Shown: one piece after another, positions 59,444-64,000 of the stretch
Layout of the letters: each line of letters begins with the position of its first letter
How positions within the stretch are numbered: the first letter of the stretch is position 1
Assembly: GCA_965243185.1 (NCBI GenBank)
Contig: OZ251531.1
Location: 806,001 to 870,000 of the forward strand
DNA: 64,000 bases
Source of the DNA: CBDBCU01 sp965243185
GTDB taxonomy: Bacteria > Chloroflexota > Dehalococcoidia > Lucifugimonadales > UBA3495
Reading direction: 5' to 3'
Program-made: the position numbers and the translations under genes
The notes under the pieces: model-generated
What the model was told of the DNA's origin: nothing
Database searches by the model: none
What the model saw: only the letters and a program-made list of their open reading frames with translations

Positions 59444-60724
59444 CTACAACTGCATACTGCCGCCGCCGCTGCTCTGCGCCGGGCCGCCGGCATTGGCCGG
59501 CTGGGTCTCTTGTAACCGGGCGGCCAATTCTGCCACTCCCTGCCGGTAGGCGTCCGATTGTTCCGACTGGCCGGGCAGGTCAAAAACCCGGTGTTCGGCG
59601 CTCAAGCTGCGGGCGTAGCGGTCCCGGGGGGCGTTCATAAAGCCGTCTTTAGTTACCAGGAACAAAACCCACTGGTCGCGGGACTGCTGCCGCTCTTTGG
59701 CGGCGATAATGTCGTTGCGGATAGTTTCGCTGCCCAAAGCCTCCGGGGTGCAGACCACCAGCAATTTGTCATAGTGGCGAATCCACCGCTCGACCTCCTC
59801 CTCCTCGGAAGTGCTGCGGCGGTCAACCAGGGCGCTGCCGCGGGCGTTCTCCGGGAACAGCCAGCAGCGGGCCCCGTTAGCCCGCAGGTCATCGCGCAAG
59901 CCGGTAGCAAAATCCAGGTCGGCGGCGGCGCAGGCGATAAAGTAATCCCCGGACAAGGCCGGGCCGCCGGCCAGGGACTGCTGAAAGGCGGTCAAAGACT
60001 CCGGAGACCCCACACCGGTCAGAAATACTGCCGGGATTTGCCCGCCGGAGCGGAACAGAGAATCGACCCCCAAGGTGCTGGGGGCGTCGTGGCGCACGGC
60101 GTCCAAGCCCAGGGCGGCGCTGAGATTGCAGTTCTGAAAGACGGTGTAGCCCATAATGCTGCCGGTAAAATCAGCGCCGTCCAGCGGGGTGGTGTTGAAC
60201 ACCGCTTCGTAAAAGTCGCTTTCCCGAAAGATGGCCCCGGACAGGTTGGTACGGGTCAGGGCTGCGCCGTTCAGATTGGCGCCGGTCAAGTCGGCCCCGG
60301 ACAAGTTGGCCCGGTCGAGGTTGGCCCGGGAGAGATTGGCCCCGCGCAGGTTAGCCCCGGCCAAGTTGGCGTCAGAGAGGATGATGCGGTCGAGGTCAGC
60401 ATCCTGAAAGCTGGCTTCCCGGCAGTCAGCCCCGCGCAGGTTTGCCCCGTTCAGCAAAGAGCGGTCAAAAACCGCCTGCCGCACATCCCCCCGGTAGAGA
60501 TGGATGGGATTAAGGCGGCAGTCGGTCAAGTTGGCCCGCCGCAGCATCGTCCCCATCAGATCCGAGTTCCGCAAATCCGCGCCGCTCAAATCCACCTGGG
60601 GGATGCGGGTATGACTCAGATAGCAGGCATTGAGGTCCAGGGCTTCCCCGGGATGTTCCGCCCGCCATTGGGCTACGGCGTCCCGCCCCCGGCGTACCAA
60701 CTGCACCTGTTCCATATTAGCCAT
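59444..60724 (-). CDS. Pentapeptide-repeat protein with C-terminal TIR-like domain
   Basis: 426 residues from the ATG with ACGGAG upstream; an earlier in-frame start is open to 60781. Residues about 40-200 are pentapeptide repeats (ANLxGAxL type: LSGADLRNSDLMGTMLRRAN, DANLAGANLRGANLSRANLD) that form a right-handed beta-helix. From about residue 260 a TIR-like domain follows: DYFIACAAADLDFATGLRDD, LRANGARCWLFPENARG, YDKLLVVCTPEALGSE. The position of the NAD-cleaving Glu reads as Asp in SETIRNDI, so NADase activity is uncertain. Such proteins are found in signalling and defence settings. It ends 64 bases upstream of the NYN RNA cassettes. Confidence 0.8.
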   Translation of the reverse strand: MANMEQVQLVRRGRDAVAQWRAEHPGEALDLNACYLSHTRIPQVDLSGADLRNSDLMGTMLRRANLTDCRLNPIHLYRGDVRQAVFDRSLLNGANLRGADCREASFQDADLDRIILSDANLAGANLRGANLSRANLDRANLSGADLTGANLNGAALTRTNLSGAIFRESDFYEAVFNTTPLDGADFTGSIMGYTVFQNCNLSAALGLDAVRHDAPSTLGVDSLFRSGGQIPAVFLTGVGSPESLTAFQQSLAGGPALSGDYFIACAAADLDFATGLRDDLRANGARCWLFPENARGSALVDRRSTSEEEEVERWIRHYDKLLVVCTPEALGSETIRNDIIAAKERQQSRDQWVLFLVTKDGFMNAPRDRYARSLSAEHRVFDLPGQSEQSDAYRQGVAELAARLQETQPANAGGPAQSSGGGSMQL

Positions 60725-61110
60725 AACTGCCGCTCCGTTTCGGTAAGTCAAAGTTGCGGCCAGCCCCGCTGGGGCCGCCACCGTTGATTTTACCCTATTG
60801 ACGGCGGGAATGGTAGGGGGATTAGCGGGTCTATTCCAGGACCAGCATTGGATCGAGATTGCCGGTCAGCCGAGCTGCCAAGTTAATCGCCCGCCGGATT
60901 GCCTTGGCGGGTTGTCAATAGGGGGAAAGGGATAAATTCAGGGCTATTGCATATAGCTAGCGGCTTGCATACCGTCATTCCCCCAAAAGCGGGAATGACG
61001 GTGGGGGCTTGTCCTATTTTCCCCTAACTGGCGGCGGGTGTGTTAAAGTAGTTGGGCAGTATGTAACCGGCTAATGCCGGCAAGTAAATCCTACGCCCGG
61101 AGGTGTTTCC
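60725..61110. other. Intergenic region upstream of the mutase gene
   Basis: Contains an ATTCCC/GGGAAT repeat at 60971-61002, an 11-base match to the NYN RNA tail at 60942-60952, and a minus-strand open fragment at 60834-60914 that reads KAIRRAINLAARLTGNLDPM and then LVLE. The fragment starts after a TGA and has no start codon, so it may be the end of a lost gene. No intact gene. Confidence 0.5.
60971..61002. repeat. Dispersed inverted repeat, ATTCCC...GGGAATGAC family, perfect 12 bp
   Basis: ACCGTCATTCCC (60971-60982), 8-nt loop, GGGAATGACGGT (60991-61002). The best-preserved copy of the family in the window. Confidence 0.75.
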
Positions 61111-62778
61111 GTGTTTTCTCCTGAGGAACTGGCCGAGTTGCGGGAACAGGGCCGCCTTTGGCGGGAGCGGAATGCGGCGGCGGTCGGCGGGCGCAAGGCG
61201 GCGTATAAGACGCTGTCCCAGCTGCCGGTGCACCCGGTCTATACCCCGGAGGATTTGGCGGAGGCCGATTACCGGCGGGATATGGGCTTGCCGGGGGAGT
61301 TTCCGTATCTGCGGGGGGTTCATCCCGGGGGCTATCGTTCCCGGCTGTGGACGATGCGGATGTTCGCCGGCTTTGGCTTGGCCGAGGAGACTAACGAACG
61401 GTTCCGCTTTCTGCTGGATAACGGGCAGACCGGGCTGAGCGTGGCTTTTGATCTGCCGACGCTGTACGGCTACGATACCGATGACCCGCGGGCGGCGGGG
61501 GAGTTCGGCAAGTGCGGCGTGGCGGTGTCCTCCCTGGCGGATATGGAAACCCTGTTTGACGGCATCCCCCTGGGGCAGGTTACTACTTCGATGACCATCA
61601 ACAGCCCCGCGGCGATTATTTGGGCGATGTATCTGGTAGTAGCGGAAAAGCAGGGCGTCCCGGCGGAAAAAATCGGCGGCACTTTGCAGAACGATATTCT
61701 CAAGGAGTATATCGCGCAGAATGAATATATTTTTCCGCCGGAGCCGTCGCTGCGGTTGGTGGTGGATACGGTGGAGTTCGCGGCGCAAGGGCTGCCGCGG
61801 TGGAATCCGATCAGCATCAGCGGCTACCACATTCGGGAGGCCGGCTCAACGGCGGTGCAGGAGCTGGCTTTTACTTTGGCGGATGGTTTGGAGTATGCGC
61901 GGCGGTGCGTGGACCGGGGGCTGGCGGTGGATGATTTTGCGCCGCGGTTGAGTTTCTTTTTTAACGCGCATAACGATTTTTTTGAGGAAATCGCCAAGTT
62001 TCGGGCGGCGCGGCGCATCTGGGCGCGGGAAATGCGGGATACTTTCGGGGCGCAAAATCCTCGGTCGCACTGGCTGCGCTGCCACGCGCAGACTTCCGGG
62101 GCGGCGTTGACGGCGCAGCAGCCGGAGAATAATGTGGCGCGGGTGGGATTGCAAGCCCTGGCGGCGGTGCTGGGCGGCTGCCAGTCGCTGCATACCAACG
62201 GCAAGGATGAAGCCTGGGCGCTGCCCTCGGCGGCGGCGGCGCTGCAAGCCCTGCGGACGCAGCAGATTATCGCCCACGAGACCGGGGTAACGGACACGGT
62301 CGACCCGTTGGGCGGCAGCTACTATCTGGAGTCGCTGACCAATGCGGTGGAGGCGGGGGCATACGATTACTTTCGCCGGATTGAGGATGTAGGCGGAGTT
62401 TTGCCGGCTCTGGAGTCGGGGTTTTTCCAGCGGGAAATTGCCGAGGCGGCCTATACCTATCAGCGGGAAGCAGATCGGAAGGAGCGGATAACGGTCGGGG
62501 TGAATGAGTATGTGACCGACGAAGCGTTGACGATTCCCTTGCTGCGGGTGGATCGGGAGGGCGAGGCGCGGCAGATTGGGCGGCTGAACGAACTGAGGCG
62601 CACCCGGGATAACCGAGAAGTGGCGGCCCGGCTGCGGGATTTGGCGACGGCGGCCCGGGGAACGGACAACTTGATGCCGCCGCTGCTCGACGCCGTGCGG
62701 GCCTACGCTACGCTGGGGGAGATGATGGGGGTTTTCCGAGAGGTGTTTGGGGAGTATCAACCGGGGTGGGGGTTTTAG
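61111..62778 (+). CDS. Methylmalonyl-CoA mutase large (alpha) subunit
   Basis: 555 residues, GTG start with GGAGG upstream. MCM-type TIM-barrel and acyl-CoA domain: YRRDMGLPGEFPYLRGVHPG, MRMFAGFGLAEETNERFRFL, TGLSVAFDLPTLYGYD, TSMTINSPAAIIWAMYLVVA, YIFPPEPSLRLVVDTVEFAA, HAQTSGAALTAQQPENNVAR. It ends before a B12-binding domain, so it needs a separate small subunit. It catalyses a carbon-skeleton rearrangement of a CoA ester with coenzyme B12 (methylmalonyl-CoA or isobutyryl-CoA). The small subunit gene is not in the rest of the window. Confidence 0.93.
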   Translation: MFSPEELAELREQGRLWRERNAAAVGGRKAAYKTLSQLPVHPVYTPEDLAEADYRRDMGLPGEFPYLRGVHPGGYRSRLWTMRMFAGFGLAEETNERFRFLLDNGQTGLSVAFDLPTLYGYDTDDPRAAGEFGKCGVAVSSLADMETLFDGIPLGQVTTSMTINSPAAIIWAMYLVVAEKQGVPAEKIGGTLQNDILKEYIAQNEYIFPPEPSLRLVVDTVEFAAQGLPRWNPISISGYHIREAGSTAVQELAFTLADGLEYARRCVDRGLAVDDFAPRLSFFFNAHNDFFEEIAKFRAARRIWAREMRDTFGAQNPRSHWLRCHAQTSGAALTAQQPENNVARVGLQALAAVLGGCQSLHTNGKDEAWALPSAAAALQALRTQQIIAHETGVTDTVDPLGGSYYLESLTNAVEAGAYDYFRRIEDVGGVLPALESGFFQREIAEAAYTYQREADRKERITVGVNEYVTDEALTIPLLRVDREGEARQIGRLNELRRTRDNREVAARLRDLATAARGTDNLMPPLLDAVRAYATLGEMMGVFREVFGEYQPGWGF

Positions 62779-62855
62779 GGGGGGATGGGGATGTGATAGA
62801 ATGGGCAAAGATGGCGTCTTGGCCCGGCGGTCAATTCAGTTAAAGGCAGGCAGCA

Positions 62856-63416
62856 ATGGTTACGAATAGTCCCAAAGTCCGCTACACCTATGAGGATTAC
62901 TGCCAGTTGCCCGACGACCGGCGGTACGAACTTATTGATGGGGAGTTTTACGAAATGGCACCAGCTCCCGGATCCGTTCACCAGTGGGCGACTTTGAAGT
63001 TGACCCGCCTGATGGCCGACTTTGTGGAAAGCCGGCGCTTGGGCGTAGTTTATATTGCGCCGCTCGATGTCATTTTCGGCCAGAATGACACGATGCAGCC
63101 GGACATTTTGTTTGTGGCGGCCGGGCGCGAAGGGATTATTACGCAGCGGGCTTGCGAAGGGCCGCCGGACTTGGTGGTGGAGGTGTTGTCGCCGTCAACA
63201 GCGCGGCGGGACTTGGGGATAAAGATGCGGCGGTATGCCCGCTTTGGCGTCCGGGAGTATTGGCTGGTGGACCCGGTAGCCCGTTCCATTGAGGTTCTGG
63301 TTTTGCGGGATGGGAAGTTTGTTTCCTTGGGGGTGTATACCGGGGAGATGTCGCCGGATTCGGAGGTTATGCCGAGGCTGGTCTTTGCGGTCAGTTCGAT
63401 TTTCCCGGTGGGGTAG
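62856..63416 (+). CDS. Uma2-family restriction-endonuclease-like protein
   Basis: 186 residues. Typical N-terminus YTYEDYCQLPDDRRYELIDG, then MAPAPGSVHQWATLKLTRLM, and the nuclease core PDILFVAAGREGIITQ, GPPDLVVEVLSPSTARRDLG, IKMRRYARFGVREYWLVDPV. The PD-(D/E)xK-like residues (Asp, Glu and Lys) are in place. Uma2 proteins are abundant in cyanobacteria and Chloroflexota; activity is mostly unproven. A TAGAAT -10 box at 62797-62802 lies upstream, giving a leader of about 45 bases. Confidence 0.88.
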   Translation: MVTNSPKVRYTYEDYCQLPDDRRYELIDGEFYEMAPAPGSVHQWATLKLTRLMADFVESRRLGVVYIAPLDVIFGQNDTMQPDILFVAAGREGIITQRACEGPPDLVVEVLSPSTARRDLGIKMRRYARFGVREYWLVDPVARSIEVLVLRDGKFVSLGVYTGEMSPDSEVMPRLVFAVSSIFPVG

Positions 63417-63453
63417 GGCGTGTTGGCGGCGGGTTGGCGGGAATAGGCAAGTG

Positions 63454-63484
63454 AAAGGGGCGGGTTTCGGAAACCCGCCCCTTT
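63454..63484. terminator. Bidirectional intrinsic terminator
   Basis: Perfect 14-bp stem (AAAGGGGCGGGTTT at 63454-63467 with 63471-63484), 3-nt loop, A-rich left and T-rich right. It sits between the Uma2 gene and the converging HigA gene and can end both. Confidence 0.75.
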
Positions 63485-63496
63485 GATTTGTCCGGG

Positions 63497-63859
63497 CTAC
63501 ACCTTTCTGGTGGGTAGCCGGTCGGTCATTGCCACACCAAAATGGCGCAATGCCGCGGCCAGCTCCGGCGTAACTTCCCTTTGTCCGGTCAGCATTTCAG
63601 CCACCTTTTCCCGGCTGCCGATGTGGGGAATCAGGTCATCCTCGGTCAGACCCAAGGCGTCCAGCCGCCCTTGGATAAGGTCGGCCGGCGAAGGTTCCGG
63701 GATAGGGTAATGCTGGTCGTCGTAAGCCGCCACCAAGTCAGCCAAGGCGTCGCATTCGTCGGCTTCCGGCGTCCCGGCGGCGGCGTCAAAAACCTCCCAA
63801 AGCCGGGCCAAGGCCCGGTCGTAGTCCTCGATAGTGTGGATGGGCGGGAGTTCTGCCAT
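63497..63859 (-). CDS. higA: HigA-type antitoxin (copy 4)
   Basis: 120 residues. Same family as the 36-38 kb copies but more distant: IPEPSPADLIQGRLDALGLT, EDDLIPHIGSREKVAEMLTG, QREVTPELAAALRHFGV. The helix-turn-helix is intact. It starts 2 bases after the stop of a HigB gene that runs off the window, the usual order. Confidence 0.85.
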   Translation of the reverse strand: MAELPPIHTIEDYDRALARLWEVFDAAAGTPEADECDALADLVAAYDDQHYPIPEPSPADLIQGRLDALGLTEDDLIPHIGSREKVAEMLTGQREVTPELAAALRHFGVAMTDRLPTRKV

Positions 63860-63861
63860 TG

Positions 63862-64000
63862 CTACACCTCGGCGGCGTTGATGCGGTCGTACTCCGAGTG
63901 GGTGCCGATAAATCTAACATAAACCCAGCCCGTGCGGTAGTTAATATGCACCACCAAGCGGTAATCGTTGCCTTTGAGATTAAAGACAACCCGGTTGTTG
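63862..64000 (-). CDS. higB: HigB-type toxin (copy 3), truncated by window edge
   Basis: Only the last 45 codons and the stop are inside. They read NNRVVFNLKGNDYRLVVHIN, then YRTGWVYVRFIGTHSEYDRI and NAAEV, the C-terminal half of HigB_toxin. Closely matches the two HigBs at 37 and 38 kb in the last 15 residues. The start lies beyond position 64000. Confidence 0.85.
   Translation of the reverse strand, partial: NNRVVFNLKGNDYRLVVHINYRTGWVYVRFIGTHSEYDRINAAEV

Noticed and set aside
60834..60914. Minus-strand fragment reading KAIRRAINLAARLTGNLDPM
   Set aside because: 27 codons after an in-frame TGA, with no start codon; may be a gene end but cannot be called.

Overview
The window is GC-rich bacterial chromosome. 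I infer a member of the Chloroflexota, near SAR202/Dehalococcoidia-type lineages. The reasons are the lipoprotein solute-binding protein with a Val-Arg-Glu-Val repeat stalk, the GMC oxidoreductase, the PncC/NadD-like fusion, split gcvPA, Uma2 and HigBA genes, and frequent TTG starts. No rRNA or marker phylogeny is available here, so this placement is tentative.

Layout. 0-9.7 kb: a secreted protein, a flavin reductase-like protein, a PncC/NadD-like fusion, a GMC oxidoreductase, an amidohydrolase, trmD, a hotdog thioesterase and the speDE polyamine pair. 9.9-16.4 kb: four tandem paralogues of a membrane-anchored SGNH-like protein. 16.4-20.4 kb: an MBL-fold protein, an IS remnant, an arylsulfotransferase-like propeller protein, a lipid-facing small protein and an atypical SDR. 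20.6-27.6 kb: ftsH, hflK, hflC and sucCD (membrane proteostasis and TCA cycle). 28-33 kb: a zinc-ribbon protein, ferritin and a glycine cleavage cluster (gcvT, gcvH, gcvPA) that is interrupted by a TumE-type toxin-antitoxin pair and lacks gcvPB.

33-42 kb is an accessory, defence-like block, all on the minus strand: a DUF499-type ATPase with an N-terminal HEPN-like domain, a HigB-HigA-HigA-HigB-HigA run, a DUF1156 DNA methylase and a GIY-YIG nuclease. 42-47 kb: a DUF4349/PKD lipoprotein, a PP2C phosphatase beside a divergent kinase-like protein, and a radical SAM protein. 47-56 kb: two very large paralogous lipoproteins and an oligopeptide-type ABC importer (binding protein and two permeases, no ATPases). 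56.4-58.3 kb: tRNA-Gly, an FAH-family hydrolase and an MDR dehydrogenase.

58.4-60.7 kb holds the most unusual structure I found. A NYN-domain ribonuclease gene is preceded by two tandem 121-123 bp cassettes. Each has a near-consensus sigma70 promoter and a conserved structured RNA whose two copies differ mainly in hairpin loops. The next gene upstream encodes a pentapeptide-repeat/TIR-like protein. The window ends with a methylmalonyl-CoA mutase large subunit, a Uma2 protein and another HigA/HigB pair cut by the window edge. Dispersed small inverted repeats (an ATTCCC-loop-GGGAATGAC family and others) punctuate the intergenic regions.
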